Origin: Thiobacillus denitrificans DSM 12475
GTDB lineage: Bacteria; Pseudomonadota; Gammaproteobacteria; Burkholderiales; Thiobacillaceae
Direction: 5' to 3'
DNA: 64,000 bases
NCBI RefSeq assembly: GCF_000376425.1
Contig: NZ_AQWL01000007.1
Location: 62,001-126,000 of the forward strand
The position numbers were made by a program, and so were the translations under genes. The notes under the pieces were generated by a model, which searched no databases, was not told the origin of the DNA, and was given only the letters and a program-made list of their open reading frames with translations. Shown here in pieces: positions 1-9,136 of this stretch (position 1 is its first letter; each line of letters opens with the position of its first letter).

Positions 1-62
1 TGCCGTGTCGTATAGCCGTAAAAGCTTGAGGCCGCCAAGCTTGTAAATTTGTGCTGGCTTTT

Positions 63-1109
63 TCATCGCGCCTCCAGGATATGCAGCACTTCACTCGCCC
101 AGCGGATAGCGGCCTCCTGGCGCTCGGCTTCGTAGGCGTGTCGGTTGTATATCGCCAGCACTCCACCGAGCGAATGATTCAGGCACTTCTCGATAACGTG
201 GGTAGCGATGCCCAGGCCGGCCAGACGGGTGGCAAAGGTGCGGCGTAGGTCGTGCGGTGTCCACGTCAATTTTGCGGTGTGCTTCAGCCTGTGTTGTACG
301 GATGTGTTGCTGCGCTGTGCGAACAGGTAGCCGTCGTGGTCGCCAGTGAGTGCACGCGCCAGGGGTGGCAGGTAAACCCAATGTGGCCGGCTGCTTTTGT
401 TCTCAGGAATATGCAGAATGTCGCCGTTAATGTTTTCGTGAGTTGCAGACTGCGCTTCGGATATTCTCAGGCCGGTCAGTAGCAGGAATTTCAGCAGGGG
501 CGCATGGCCGTGCGGGTCATTCCAAAGCGCCTTGATTTCGTCGTCGGTCAGTACGCGGTCGCGTGTTTTTTCATCGCCACCAGCAACGGCGGACGTTGAG
601 TTTTCCAGTGGGCTGCGCTCGATGTAACCGCGCTCGACTGCATACCTTAGTGCCAGCTTCCAGTTGGACAGGCAGCGATTCGCAGCAACGGGCGCGGCGG
701 CGGCATACTCGACCAGAATGTCGGTCAGTCGTTTGGTGGTGAGTTGGGAGAGCGGGGTGCTGCCAGCCTCGGCCTTTCCCCTGGTGACGTAGACTTCGAT
801 GTTTTTTGTCACCTTGTAACGCGGCTCGATTCGGCGCTGGAACCATTCGTCCAGCAGCGCGCCAAAGGTGACGGATTCAGGCAGGACGGTTTTTGACAGT
901 GCAGCGGACTTGTTGCGTGCCTCGGCAAGGCTGACGGCAGGCCATTCCCCCAGGTTGCGGGTTTTCCATGATCCACCCTTGCGGCTTCGGTATAGCCAGC
1001 TTCGGCGCCCGCTGGGGTAGCATCGCAGGTACAAGCCGCGTTCGTCGCCAATGAGTTTTTCCTTGGCCGGATCTTTGAGTTTGCGGATGGTGGTTTCAGT
1101 GAGTGCCAT
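63..1109 (-). CDS. int: P4-type tyrosine recombinase (integrase)
   Basis: Site-specific tyrosine recombinase of about 348 residues. The N-terminus is the arm-binding region typical of P4-like integrases (IRKLKDP, then a GLYLRCYPSG stretch). The catalytic domain shows the first Arg in TGLRISEA, the HDLRRTF box with His and the second Arg, a CLNH in place of the usual LGH, and the nucleophile Tyr in IYNRHAY near the end. ATG at 1109 is preferred; a GTG six codons upstream is possible but has no Shine-Dalgarno sequence. The family integrates phages and genomic islands, often at tRNA genes, but no attachment site or cargo is visible. Any element would lie left of the window. Confidence 0.9.
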   Translation of the reverse strand: MALTETTIRKLKDPAKEKLIGDERGLYLRCYPSGRRSWLYRSRKGGSWKTRNLGEWPAVSLAEARNKSAALSKTVLPESVTFGALLDEWFQRRIEPRYKVTKNIEVYVTRGKAEAGSTPLSQLTTKRLTDILVEYAAAAPVAANRCLSNWKLALRYAVERGYIERSPLENSTSAVAGGDEKTRDRVLTDDEIKALWNDPHGHAPLLKFLLLTGLRISEAQSATHENINGDILHIPENKSSRPHWVYLPPLARALTGDHDGYLFAQRSNTSVQHRLKHTAKLTWTPHDLRRTFATRLAGLGIATHVIEKCLNHSLGGVLAIYNRHAYEAERQEAAIRWASEVLHILEAR

Positions 1110-1110
1110 G

Positions 1111-1143
1111 GCGTTATCCGTTATCACTCCGTTATCGATAACG
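1111..1143. promoter_or_regulatory. GTTATC repeat cluster with perfect palindrome before int
   Basis: Directly upstream of the integrase start lie three direct copies of GTTATC, the last forming the perfect 14-bp palindrome CGTTATCGATAACG at 1130-1143. Position and symmetry suggest an operator or a recombinase/excisionase binding site controlling int. This is inference from layout only. Confidence 0.45.
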
Positions 1144-1206
1144 ACAGTTTAACTGATATTTGCCTAAACTCAACTGGTGTTAATTCAATGAATAATAAGG
1201 GTTTGT

Positions 1207-1704
1207 ATGGCTACCAAGGTTTTATTTGTCTGCATGGGTAATATCTGCCGGTCACCGATGGCGGAAGGCATGTTCCGCAAGGCCATCCAGGACGCCGGAC
1301 TGAACCGGGATGTAGAGGCGGATTCCGCCGGCACCCACGCCTACCATATCGGTTCGGCGCCCGATCCGCGCGCGCGGCAGGCGGTGCGGCAACGCGGGGT
1401 GGACATCAGTGGACTGCGTGGGCGCAAGGTGGCGGACGATGATTTCGAACGCTTCGACTACATCCTGGTCATGGACGGCGACAATTACAGCAGGATGATC
1501 CAGCGTGCACCGGCGCAATATCACGGCAAGATCCGGTTGCTGCTGTCGTTCAGCCGCAAGTATCCCAATCTCGACGTGGTCGATCCGTATTACGGCGGCG
1601 TACAGGGCTTTGAGGAAAACCTCGACATGATCGAAGACGCGGTACAAGGTCTGATCCGGGAAATCACCGGCGACAGCCAGGTTAAGATGCGTTCAGGCCG
1701 CTGA
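1207..1704 (+). CDS. low-molecular-weight protein-tyrosine phosphatase
   Basis: 165-residue cytosolic phosphatase. The N-terminal P-loop CMGNICRS (C-x5-R-S, residues about 9-16) carries the nucleophilic Cys and phosphate-binding Arg, and DPYYGG near residue 125 supplies the general-acid Asp. Length and motifs match the LMW-PTP/arsenate-reductase fold, which dephosphorylates phosphotyrosine proteins such as tyrosine kinases of exopolysaccharide export. No kinase or polysaccharide genes are nearby, so the substrate is unknown. AAGGG precedes the ATG. The gene is convergent with rne and shares a terminator with it. Confidence 0.9.
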   Translation: MATKVLFVCMGNICRSPMAEGMFRKAIQDAGLNRDVEADSAGTHAYHIGSAPDPRARQAVRQRGVDISGLRGRKVADDDFERFDYILVMDGDNYSRMIQRAPAQYHGKIRLLLSFSRKYPNLDVVDPYYGGVQGFEENLDMIEDAVQGLIREITGDSQVKMRSGR

Positions 1705-1726
1705 TCGCTTCCTGCCGTCTGCAGCC

Positions 1727-1761
1727 AAAAACAGGGGCCGCTTGAAGCGGCCCCTGTTTTT
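1727..1761. terminator. bidirectional rho-independent terminator
   Basis: A near-perfect inverted repeat (CAGGGGCCGCTT against AAGCGGCCCCTG) is flanked by an A tract on the left and a T tract on the right. It can end transcription of both the phosphatase gene and the convergent rne gene. Confidence 0.9.
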
Positions 1762-1776
1762 GTGGTGCAGATTATT

Positions 1777-4341
1777 TTATTCCGCCTGGGTTTCCACCTG
1801 AACCAGCGGCTCCTGTGCTGCGCTCGCCTGCGGGCGTGCGCGCCGGCGCGTGGGGTGGGGGACCGCGACCGGCGTGGGTGCCTCGGCAACGTCGACGGCA
1901 GACGTGCTGGTCTCGACCTGCATCAGGCTGACGGCGCCGCCATCCGCCGGTTGGGCGGCGGGACGGCGGCGGCGACGCGGACGTCCCGGCTCGCCGGCTT
2001 CACTCGTGCTGGCCGCTGCGGCCTGGGTTTCCACCTGCTGCAGACTGGCGGTGCTGGCCGCAAGATCCACCACAATGGCGCGGGGAGATGCAGTGGCGCT
2101 GCTGTCGGGTAGCGAGACATTGGGCGGGGCTGCTGTTTCCAGTTGCAAGGCCTGTTGCGCGGGTGCGGCCGGGGCAGGGGCCGCCACCCTGGGCTTGCTT
2201 GCGATTTCGATGATTGCCCGGAAACCGGCAATTTCGATGATGGCCTGCGGCGTGCTTGTGCCATTGCCTGCCGCGCTTTCCGGATGGGTTTCACGCGGAC
2301 GGCGATTGCCGCGGCCGCGACGGCTGCGCGGCTCGCGTTTTTCCTCGTTTGCGGCCTCGCGCGGGGTTTCAGCGGGTTCTGCCACGCGCGGTGCGGTTTC
2401 CGCCTCGGGACGCGGTTTGGGTTGGCGCGGCGGGCGGGCGGGTTTTGCCGATTCGCCGTTGCGCGGCTCGGCCCGGCCCTCGCTCTGGCGCGGCTCCGAC
2501 GGGCGTGCTTCGCCGTTGCGGGTCTCGCTCCGCCCTTCGCCGCGGCTGCGACGCTGGCCGGGCTTGCGCTCACGGCGCTCGCTCGGGCGTTCGTTGCGTG
2601 CGATGGCGGCAACCGGTTCGGCAACCGCCGGAGCGGCTTCGGCGACGGGCGTTTCTTCGCCGAGTTTCTTGAACCAGCCGAAGATGCGCTCGAACAAACC
2701 GCCCTGGCCTTGCGCGGCGTCCGGCACTGCCGGACGCGCGGCCGGTACCGGCTGCGGCGGCGCAATCGATTTGACCGCGGCTTCCTGGCGCGCCGGCGTG
2801 GCGTCCTGGGAGGATTGGTAGACGGCTTCGGATTCTGGCATGGTTGCCATCTTGTAGCTTGGCTCACTGGCGTCGCGCTGGTTCAGTTCGTCGTGGCGTA
2901 GCCGGGTGATGGTGTAGTGCGGGGTTTCCATGTGGATGTTGGGAATCAGCACCACATTGACCTTGAGTCGCGATTCGATGGTGTGGATGTCGACGCGTTT
3001 CTCGTTCAGCAGGAAGGTGGCGACGTCGACCGGCAGCTGGATATGCACCGCGCCGGTGTTTTCCTTCATCGCATCTTCCTGCAGGATGCGCAGGATGTGC
3101 AACGCCGACGATTCGGTGCCGCGGATGTGGCCGGTGCCGTGGCAGCGCGGGCAGGGGTTGTAGCTGGTCTCGCCGAGCGAAGGCTGCAGCCGCTGGCGCG
3201 ACATTTCGAGGAGGCCGAAGCGCGAGATCTTGCCGGTCTGCACGCGGGCGCGGTCGTGGTGCAGGGCATCGCGCAGGCGGTTTTCGACCTCGCGCTGATG
3301 CTTGGGGTTTTCCATGTCGATGAAATCGATCACGATCAGCCCGCCGAGGTCGCGCAGCCGCATCTGGCGGGCGACTTCGTCGGCCGCTTCGAGGTTGGTG
3401 TTGTAGGCGGTCTGCTCGACGTCGCTGCCCTTGGTGGCGCGTGCCGAGTTGACGTCGACCGACACCAGCGCTTCGGTATGGTCGATCACGATGGCGCCGC
3501 CCGACGGCAGGTTGACCTGACGCGAGAACGCCGATTCGATCTGGTGCTCGATCTGGAAGCGCGAGAACAGCGGTACGTCGTCGCGGTAGAGCTTCACCTT
3601 GTTGACGTTGGCCGGCATCACGTGCGCCATGAACTGTTGCGCCTGTTCGAAGATGTCTTCGGTGTCGATCAGGATTTCGCCGATGTCCGCCGAGAAATAA
3701 TCGCGGATGGCGCGGATCACCAGGCTACCTTCCTGATAGATCAGGAAAGCGCCGGATTGCGGCTGCGCGGCGCCGTCGATGGCTTTCCACAGGCTCAGCA
3801 GATAGTTGAGGTCCCACTGGAATTCCTCGGCGCTGCGGCCGATGCCGGCGGTGCGGGCGATCAGGCTCATGCCTTCGGGAATGTCGAGCTGGGCCAGGGT
3901 GTCGCGCAACTCGTTGCGTTCCTCGCCTTCGATGCGGCGCGACACGCCGCCGCCACGCGGGTTGGTCGGCATCAGCACGACATAGCGCCCGGCCAGCGAG
4001 ACGTAGGTGGTCAGCGCGGCGCCCTTGTTGCCGCGTTCGTCCTTTTCCACCTGGACCAGCAGTTCCTGGCCTTCTTTCAGGTTTTCCGGAACCTTGCCGC
4101 CGCCGGGCAGGCAGGAACGGGCGATTTCCTTGAACGGCAGGAAACCGTGGCGTTCGCAGCCATAATCGACGAATGCGGCTTCCAGACTGGGCTCGACGCG
4201 GGTGACGACACCCTTGTAGATGTTGCCTTTGCGCTGTTCCTTGCTGGCGGACTCGATGTCAAGGTCGACGAGCTTCTGTCCGTCGACGATGGCAACCCGG
4301 AGTTCTTCCGCCTGGGTTGCGTTGAATAGCATGCGCTTCAT
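1777..4341 (-). CDS. rne: ribonuclease E
   Basis: Essential endoribonuclease of 854 residues for mRNA decay and rRNA/tRNA processing, at the inner membrane in a degradosome. An N-terminal S1 domain (residues about 35-120) is followed by the RNase-H/DNase-I-like catalytic part. The Mg-binding Asp residues lie in VSVDVNSA and IDFIDM. The Zn-link CPRCHGTGH near residue 400 joins dimers into a tetramer. From about residue 520 the protein becomes a low-complexity Pro/Ala/Arg-rich scaffold ending in repeated QVET motifs. GGGAG five bases before ATG fixes the start. The gene diverges from rluC across a 420-bp spacer, the classical rne arrangement. Confidence 0.96.
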   Translation of the reverse strand: MKRMLFNATQAEELRVAIVDGQKLVDLDIESASKEQRKGNIYKGVVTRVEPSLEAAFVDYGCERHGFLPFKEIARSCLPGGGKVPENLKEGQELLVQVEKDERGNKGAALTTYVSLAGRYVVLMPTNPRGGGVSRRIEGEERNELRDTLAQLDIPEGMSLIARTAGIGRSAEEFQWDLNYLLSLWKAIDGAAQPQSGAFLIYQEGSLVIRAIRDYFSADIGEILIDTEDIFEQAQQFMAHVMPANVNKVKLYRDDVPLFSRFQIEHQIESAFSRQVNLPSGGAIVIDHTEALVSVDVNSARATKGSDVEQTAYNTNLEAADEVARQMRLRDLGGLIVIDFIDMENPKHQREVENRLRDALHHDRARVQTGKISRFGLLEMSRQRLQPSLGETSYNPCPRCHGTGHIRGTESSALHILRILQEDAMKENTGAVHIQLPVDVATFLLNEKRVDIHTIESRLKVNVVLIPNIHMETPHYTITRLRHDELNQRDASEPSYKMATMPESEAVYQSSQDATPARQEAAVKSIAPPQPVPAARPAVPDAAQGQGGLFERIFGWFKKLGEETPVAEAAPAVAEPVAAIARNERPSERRERKPGQRRSRGEGRSETRNGEARPSEPRQSEGRAEPRNGESAKPARPPRQPKPRPEAETAPRVAEPAETPREAANEEKREPRSRRGRGNRRPRETHPESAAGNGTSTPQAIIEIAGFRAIIEIASKPRVAAPAPAAPAQQALQLETAAPPNVSLPDSSATASPRAIVVDLAASTASLQQVETQAAAASTSEAGEPGRPRRRRRPAAQPADGGAVSLMQVETSTSAVDVAEAPTPVAVPHPTRRRARPQASAAQEPLVQVETQAE

Positions 4342-4761
4342 ATTTACTCCCGCGCGCGTGCATACGGGACAGGCCAGACTGCCGCTTACAGTGGGCGGCT
4401 CATGCGATCACGTTGTTAATGAGGTGAAAAGGCATGGAATAAAAGGTGTCCTGTTCCTGGAGGGTGTCGCCGGCCAGGCCGGCGATCGCCTTCCCGATTC
4501 CCGCTGGCTTGGGCCGAGCGTGAATACTGATTTCGTATGCTTGTCGTCGCGTCATTGATAACATCGCTGCTTTGCCGATTGCGCGGGGTGGGTGGTTCGA
4601 CTGACCGCGCCTGACTTGAGTTAGCTGGGCGGCAGGAATCCAGACGGGCCGGGCTGGCGGCGGCCGGTGAGCGTGGTAACCGGCGTGATCTCTATAATGC
4701 CCGGCACTCATGCCGGGCAACAAGGTCAGGCAAAATCCTGCCTTAACCGACAATAGTGTAT
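4342..4761. other. rne-rluC divergent leader region with hairpins
   Basis: This 420-bp non-coding spacer holds a strong hairpin at 4468-4484 (CGCCGGCC-A-GGCCGGCG), which would lie in the rne 5' untranslated region, and another at 4698-4719 (TGCCCGGC, 6-base loop, GCCGGGCA) in the rluC leader. In enterobacteria the rne leader mediates autoregulation by RNase E, so a similar role is plausible here. No coding sequence is supported in it. Confidence 0.5.
4693..4698 (+). promoter_or_regulatory. -10 box of the rluC promoter
   Basis: A perfect TATAAT lies 63 bases before the rluC ATG. No good TTGACA is found 17 bases upstream. Transcription would start about 4705, inside the hairpin at 4698-4719. 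Confidence 0.5.
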
Positions 4762-5727
4762 ATGAAAAAGAATGACTTAGAGAAAGATTCGGTCCGGCGG
4801 CTGAAGATCGACGACAGTGCCGACGGCCAGCGTCTGGACAATTTCCTGATGGCGCGGCTGAAAGGCGTGCCGAAAAGCCGCATCTACAAGCTGGTGCGCG
4901 GCGGCGAGGTACGTATCAACGGCGGCCGGGCCGAGGTCAGCTATCGGTTGCGACTGGACGACGAGGTCCGCATCCCGCCGGTGCGTCTGGCCGTACCGGT
5001 GATCACCCCCGTCACCCATTTGCCGCAGGGCGGCATCCGCCTGCTGCCGCATATCCTGTACCGCGACGACGCCCTGATTGCGCTGAACAAGCCGGCCGGC
5101 ATGGCGGTGCACGGCGGCAGCGGCATTTCGCGCGGAGTGATCGAGCAGATGCGGCTGGAACTGCCGGAATGCCGCACCATGGAACTGGTGCACCGGCTCG
5201 ACCGCGAAACCTCGGGGGTGCTGCTGATTGCGTTGAAGCGGCGTGCCCTGGTCGGGCTGCACGCGGCGATGCGCGACGGCAAGATCGAGAAGCGCTACCT
5301 GACGCTGGTGGCGGGGCGCTGGCCGAACCCGCTGCAGCATGTGAAACTGCCGCTGCACAAGCGCGTCACCGAGGAAGGTGAAAAACGCGTCACGGTGCGC
5401 GACGAAGGACAGTCTGCGCACACCGTCTTCCGCCGTCTGCAGGTATTCCAGGATTTCACCCTACTGGAAGCGGAACTGAAGACCGGGCGCACCCATCAGA
5501 TACGCGTGCACACTTCGCATCTGGGCTTCCCGATCGCGGGGGACGACAAGTACGGCGACTTCGAACTCAACCGGCGGCTGGCCAGGCAGGGATTGAAGCG
5601 CATGTTCCTGCATGCCGCCAAACTGGTGTTCGCGCATCCCGTTTCTGGTGAGCGCATGTTGATCGAAGCGCCGCTGCCCGATGATTTGGCCAGATTTCTG
5701 GAAAGCCTGAATGCCCAAACAATTTGA
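4762..5727 (+). CDS. rluC: 23S rRNA pseudouridine synthase RluC
   Basis: Pseudouridylates 23S rRNA (positions 955/2504/2580 in E. coli). The 321-residue protein has an N-terminal S4 RNA-binding domain (DNFLMARLKGVPKSRIYKLV) and the RluA-type catalytic core with HRLDRETSG, whose Asp is the nucleophile, and RTHQIRVH towards the C-terminus. Start is ATG 4762; GTG 4756 is in frame two codons upstream, and neither has a clear Shine-Dalgarno sequence. The gene overlaps the HAD gene by 17 bases, so the two are translationally coupled. Confidence 0.94.
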   Translation: MKKNDLEKDSVRRLKIDDSADGQRLDNFLMARLKGVPKSRIYKLVRGGEVRINGGRAEVSYRLRLDDEVRIPPVRLAVPVITPVTHLPQGGIRLLPHILYRDDALIALNKPAGMAVHGGSGISRGVIEQMRLELPECRTMELVHRLDRETSGVLLIALKRRALVGLHAAMRDGKIEKRYLTLVAGRWPNPLQHVKLPLHKRVTEEGEKRVTVRDEGQSAHTVFRRLQVFQDFTLLEAELKTGRTHQIRVHTSHLGFPIAGDDKYGDFELNRRLARQGLKRMFLHAAKLVFAHPVSGERMLIEAPLPDDLARFLESLNAQTI

Positions 5728-6367
5728 TCTGCTGATTTTCGACTGGGACGGCACCCTGATGGATTCCGCCGGGGTGATCGTCGATTCGATCCAGCGTGCC
5801 TGCAAGGATATCGGCCTGCCGACGCCGGGTGAGCGCGCGTCGCGCCAGATCATCGGCCTCGGCCTGATTCAGGCACTGCAAACCCTGCTGCCGGACTTGC
5901 CAGCCGACGACTACCCGCGGCTGGTCGAGCGCTACCGCCACCATTACCTCGGACGCGACGCCCAGATTCCGCTATTTGCCGGTGTGCCCCAAGGCATTCG
6001 CGATCTGCACGAGAGCGGGTTTCAGTTGGCGGTAGCCACCGGAAAAAGCCGCGTCGGCCTGTCCCGTGCGCTCGAAGCCAGCGGGCTGGGGGCTCGCTTC
6101 ATTGCCACCCGCTGCGCCGACCAGACGCATTCCAAGCCGCATCCGGCGATGGTGCTGGAACTGATGGCCGAACTGGATGCCGACCCCGCGCGCACCCTGG
6201 TGATCGGCGATACCAGCCACGACCTCCTGATGGCGGCAAATGCCGGCGTCGCCAGCCTGGGGGTGACCTACGGCGCACACGAAGTGGGCGATCTGCGGCC
6301 GCATGCACCGCTGGCGCTGATCGACAGTTTTACCGGAGTGCACGCATGGCTTGCCGCGAACGCCTGA
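5711..6367 (+). CDS. HAD-family hydrolase, phosphoglycolate-phosphatase-like
   Basis: 218-residue haloacid-dehalogenase phosphatase of subfamily IA. Motif I is FDWDGTLMDS near the N-terminus (catalytic Asp pair), motif II is the Thr of VATGKS near residue 103, and motif IV is VIGDTSHD near residue 163. Close relatives are Gph-like phosphoglycolate phosphatases and PPi/nucleotide phosphatases; the exact substrate cannot be read from sequence. It overlaps rluC by 17 bases and the Rieske gene by 22, so it belongs to the rluC-sppA operon. Confidence 0.88.
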   Translation: MPKQFDLLIFDWDGTLMDSAGVIVDSIQRACKDIGLPTPGERASRQIIGLGLIQALQTLLPDLPADDYPRLVERYRHHYLGRDAQIPLFAGVPQGIRDLHESGFQLAVATGKSRVGLSRALEASGLGARFIATRCADQTHSKPHPAMVLELMAELDADPARTLVIGDTSHDLLMAANAGVASLGVTYGAHEVGDLRPHAPLALIDSFTGVHAWLAANA

Positions 6368-6699
6368 TCTGCGCCGCCGCCGATCTGGCCGAACCGGGAA
6401 AAGGGGTGCGCTTCGAGGTGACGCGTGCCGGCAGGCCCCAGCCTGCCTTCGTGGTGCGTTTCGCCGGCCAGCCGCGCGCCTTCCTCAACCAGTGCGGCCA
6501 CGTGCCGGTGGAACTCGACTGGCAGGAAGGTGAGTTCTTCGACCACTCGCGGCTATACTTGATCTGTTCCACCCACGGCGCGCTCTACCACCCCGCAGAC
6601 GGACGCTGCGTGGGCGGGCGCTGCGCCGGACGCGGCCTGATTCCCGTGCCGGTCGTCGAACGCGACGGCCATGTTTATCTGATGGAAGAACAACAATGA
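6346..6699 (+). CDS. Rieske [2Fe-2S] domain protein
   Basis: Small 117-residue soluble protein consisting of one Rieske domain. Cluster ligands are in CGHVPVEL (Cys-x-His) and CSTHGALY (Cys-x2-His). There is no membrane segment or catalytic partner domain, so it is probably a ferredoxin-like electron carrier. It is commonly found between a HAD phosphatase and sppA in betaproteobacteria, with no assigned role. It overlaps sppA by four bases (ATGA). Confidence 0.88.
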   Translation: MACRERLICAAADLAEPGKGVRFEVTRAGRPQPAFVVRFAGQPRAFLNQCGHVPVELDWQEGEFFDHSRLYLICSTHGALYHPADGRCVGGRCAGRGLIPVPVVERDGHVYLMEEQQ

Positions 6700-7634
6700 G
6701 TGAACCGACCCCCAATTGGGAACGCGAAGTCCTGCAAAAGCTGGCGCTGTCGGCAATTCAGGAACAGCGCCGCAGCCGCCACTGGAGCATTCTGTTCAAG
6801 ACGCTCGGCTTCCTGTATCTCTTCATCGTATTGTTCCTGGCGGCCGGGTGGTTCGGTTCGGACCGGGTGTCGATCACGGAGCACACCGCGCTGGTCGATC
6901 TGCAGGGTGTGATCGCCTCCGATCAGGCCAGCGCCGATTCGGTGATCAGCAGCCTGCAGGGCGCATTCGAGGACAAGAAAACCAAGGGCGTGATCCTGCG
7001 CATCAACAGCCCCGGCGGCAGCCCGGTGCAGGCAGGGCAGATCTATGACGAGATCAGGCGCCTGCGCGCACTGTATCCGAAAACCCCGCTGTACGCCGTG
7101 GTCGACGACATCTGCGCCTCGGGGGGCTATTACGTCGCCGCCGGCGCCGACAAGATCTTCGTCGACAAGGCCAGCATCGTCGGCTCCATCGGCGTCTTGA
7201 TGGACGGTTTCGGCTTCACCCAGACCATGCAAAAGCTCGGTGTCGAACGCCGTCTGCTCACCGCGGGCGAAAACAAGGGTTTTCTCGATCCGTTCTCGCC
7301 GGTAGACCCCAGGCAAGCGGCGTTCGCCAAGCAGATGCTCGAGGAAATCCACGCCCAGTTCATCGGCGTGGTGCGGGAAGGCCGCGGCAAACGCCTGCAG
7401 GAAACCCCCGAGATGTTCAGCGGCCTGGTGTGGAGCGGCGAAAAAAGCATCCAGCTCGGCCTTGCCGACGCGCTGGGCAATGTCGAGTCGGTCGCGCGCG
7501 ACGTGATCAAGGCGGAAGACATCGTCGACTACACCCAGCGCGAAGGCCTGGCGGAACGCCTCGCCGGCCGCCTGGGCGCATCGATGGCCAAGGCGCTGAC
7601 GCCGTTCGAAAAAGCAGGCGTTACCCTGCGTTGA
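6696..7634 (+). CDS. sppA: signal peptide peptidase SppA, short (S49) type
   Basis: 312-residue inner-membrane serine protease that degrades cleaved signal peptides. A single N-terminal transmembrane helix (about residues 33-54) precedes the ClpP-like peptidase domain. The nucleophilic Ser is in CASGGYY and the catalytic Lys in FVDKASIVGS, the Ser-Lys dyad of the half-length 36K type. It sits in an overlapping operon with the Rieske gene and rof. Confidence 0.92.
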   Translation: MSEPTPNWEREVLQKLALSAIQEQRRSRHWSILFKTLGFLYLFIVLFLAAGWFGSDRVSITEHTALVDLQGVIASDQASADSVISSLQGAFEDKKTKGVILRINSPGGSPVQAGQIYDEIRRLRALYPKTPLYAVVDDICASGGYYVAAGADKIFVDKASIVGSIGVLMDGFGFTQTMQKLGVERRLLTAGENKGFLDPFSPVDPRQAAFAKQMLEEIHAQFIGVVREGRGKRLQETPEMFSGLVWSGEKSIQLGLADALGNVESVARDVIKAEDIVDYTQREGLAERLAGRLGASMAKALTPFEKAGVTLR

Positions 7635-7843
7635 ACGACTACCGTCCGATCGCCTGTGCCGATCACGAGCGGCTGGAGTTCGCCGCGCTCACGCAGCAGT
7701 GGCTGGAGTTGACGCTGGAGGGCGGCATGGCGCAGCGCCTGCTGCCGCTCGATGTGTATACCCGCGACGGCGCCGAATGGCTGCAGGCGCAAACCGCAGC
7801 GGGCGACGTTGTCACGCTCAGGCTCGATACGCTGAAATTCTGA
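7631..7843 (+). CDS. rof: Rho-binding antiterminator, Rof (YaeO) family
   Basis: 70-residue protein starting at a TTG that overlaps the sppA stop (TTGA). The N-terminus NDYRPIACADHERLEFA matches the family signature (YxPIxCxDxxxLExA), and the end, EWLQAQ...TLRLDTLKF, fits its Sm-like barrel. In E. coli the protein binds Rho and blocks its RNA-binding site, reducing termination. Start choice rests on stop-start coupling and on the conserved N-terminus. Confidence 0.82.
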   Translation: MNDYRPIACADHERLEFAALTQQWLELTLEGGMAQRLLPLDVYTRDGAEWLQAQTAAGDVVTLRLDTLKF

Positions 7844-7853
7844 TTCCCGCGTT

Positions 7854-8561
7854 CTACGCGGCGATGCCGAATACCACCAGACGATCCTTGACCGCATCGG
7901 TCTGGCCGCGCCAGTTCCTGGCGCTGCGGGTCTGGATCAACTGGCTGGGCAGGCTGAGATCCGCGCCGACGCTGATAAGCGTATTGGACGCGAGGGTCGT
8001 GGCCAGCGCATCCAGCAGCGCGGCACTGCGGTAGGGCGTCTCGATGAAGAGCTGGGTGGCGTGATCGCGACGCGCGGTTTTTTCCAGTTCGCGGATGGCC
8101 TGGCACCGCTCGGCTTCCTTGGCGGGCAGGTAGCCGTGGAAGGCGAAGCGCTGCCCGCCCAGGCCCGAGGCCATCAGCGCCAGCAGAATCGACGATGGGC
8201 CGATCAGCGGAACCACCCGGATATTCGCGCAATGCGCGGCCATGACCAGCGCGGCGCCAGGGTCGGCGACGGCCGGACAGCCCGCTTCCGACAGCAGGCC
8301 GACGTCGTGGCCGGCCTTGAGCGGCGCCAGCAGCGGCGGGATGGCGGCGGCCGGGGTGTGTTCGTTGAGTTCTTCGAGATGCAGCGACTGCAGCGGCTGT
8401 GGGTGTCCCATCGCCTTCAGATGCGCGCGCGCCGTCTTGGCGCGCTCGACGATGAAGTGATCGAGGCGGCGCGCGGCGGCGAGGGTCTCAGGGGGCAGAC
8501 AGGCGTCCGGGCTGACCGGCCCCAGCGGCACCGGGATGAGGTAGAGGGTGCCGGCGCTCAT
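7854..8561 (-). CDS. RsmI-like SAM-dependent methyltransferase
   Basis: 235-residue tetrapyrrole-methylase-fold protein of the RsmI group, which methylates the 2'-O of C1402 in 16S rRNA. It keeps the N-terminal LYLIPVPLG, the SEAGCPAVADPG loop and the GPSSILLAL segment. Compared with RsmI it has a modified N-terminus (PVPLG rather than PTPIGN) and lacks the C-terminal helical domain. It is likely the paralogue found beside maf in many betaproteobacteria. Its methylation target is unknown. It overlaps the upstream maf gene by four bases. Confidence 0.8.
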   Translation of the reverse strand: MSAGTLYLIPVPLGPVSPDACLPPETLAAARRLDHFIVERAKTARAHLKAMGHPQPLQSLHLEELNEHTPAAAIPPLLAPLKAGHDVGLLSEAGCPAVADPGAALVMAAHCANIRVVPLIGPSSILLALMASGLGGQRFAFHGYLPAKEAERCQAIRELEKTARRDHATQLFIETPYRSAALLDALATTLASNTLISVGADLSLPSQLIQTRSARNWRGQTDAVKDRLVVFGIAA

Positions 8562-9136
8562 GCAAGAACGTCCATCCCCTCGTTGGCGAGCATTCCGGTC
8601 AGAGTCATCAGCGGCAGGCCGATCAGGGCGGTGGGGTCGGGACTGTCCATGCGCTGCATCAGCGCGATGCCGAGCGATTCGCTCTTCGCCGAGCCGGCGC
8701 AGTCGTAGGGCTGCTCCTTCTTCAGATAGCTGGCGATCTGCGCGTCGGTGAGCGGCCGGATGTGCACCACGGTCGGCACGTCGCGCGTCTGCGCGTGGCC
8801 GGTGCGGCTGTTGAGCAAGGTCAGCGCGGTGTGGAACACCATTGCCTTGCCCTGCATTTTCTGCAGTTGGGCGAAGGCGTTGTCAAAGTTGCCGGGCTTG
8901 CCGAGTTGTTCGCCGTCCAGCATCAGCACCTGGTCGGAGCCGATGATCAGCGCGTCGGGGTAGCTTGCTGCCGCGGCCTGCGCCTTCCACACCGACAGCC
9001 GTAGCGCGGTAGCCGAGGGCGTCTCGCCGGGCAGCGGCGTTTCGTCGATGTCGGGCGACAGTATTTCGAACGGGACCCCCAGGCGCGACAGCAGTTCGCG
9101 CCGGTAGCGCGAGGTGGAAGCGAGGACCAGCGTCAT
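8558..9136 (-). CDS. yceF: Maf-like nucleotide pyrophosphatase (YceF type)
   Basis: 192-residue Maf/Ham1-fold enzyme that hydrolyses non-canonical nucleotides; YceF types prefer 7-methyl-GTP. Visible are LASTSRYRRELLSRLG at the N-terminus, SPDIDETP, the IGSDQVL motif with the catalytic Asp, and KSESLGIALMQRM near the C-terminus. It overlaps pycB at one end and the RsmI-like gene at the other by four bases each, making one minus-strand operon. Confidence 0.88.
   Translation of the reverse strand: MTLVLASTSRYRRELLSRLGVPFEILSPDIDETPLPGETPSATALRLSVWKAQAAAASYPDALIIGSDQVLMLDGEQLGKPGNFDNAFAQLQKMQGKAMVFHTALTLLNSRTGHAQTRDVPTVVHIRPLTDAQIASYLKKEQPYDCAGSAKSESLGIALMQRMDSPDPTALIGLPLMTLTGMLANEGMDVLA

Noticed and set aside
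2917-4329. 470-codon plus-strand open frame opposite rne
   Set aside because: It is the complement of the conserved RNase E catalytic region; high GC keeps the opposite frame open. Similar shadows lie opposite pycB, pycA and dnaK.
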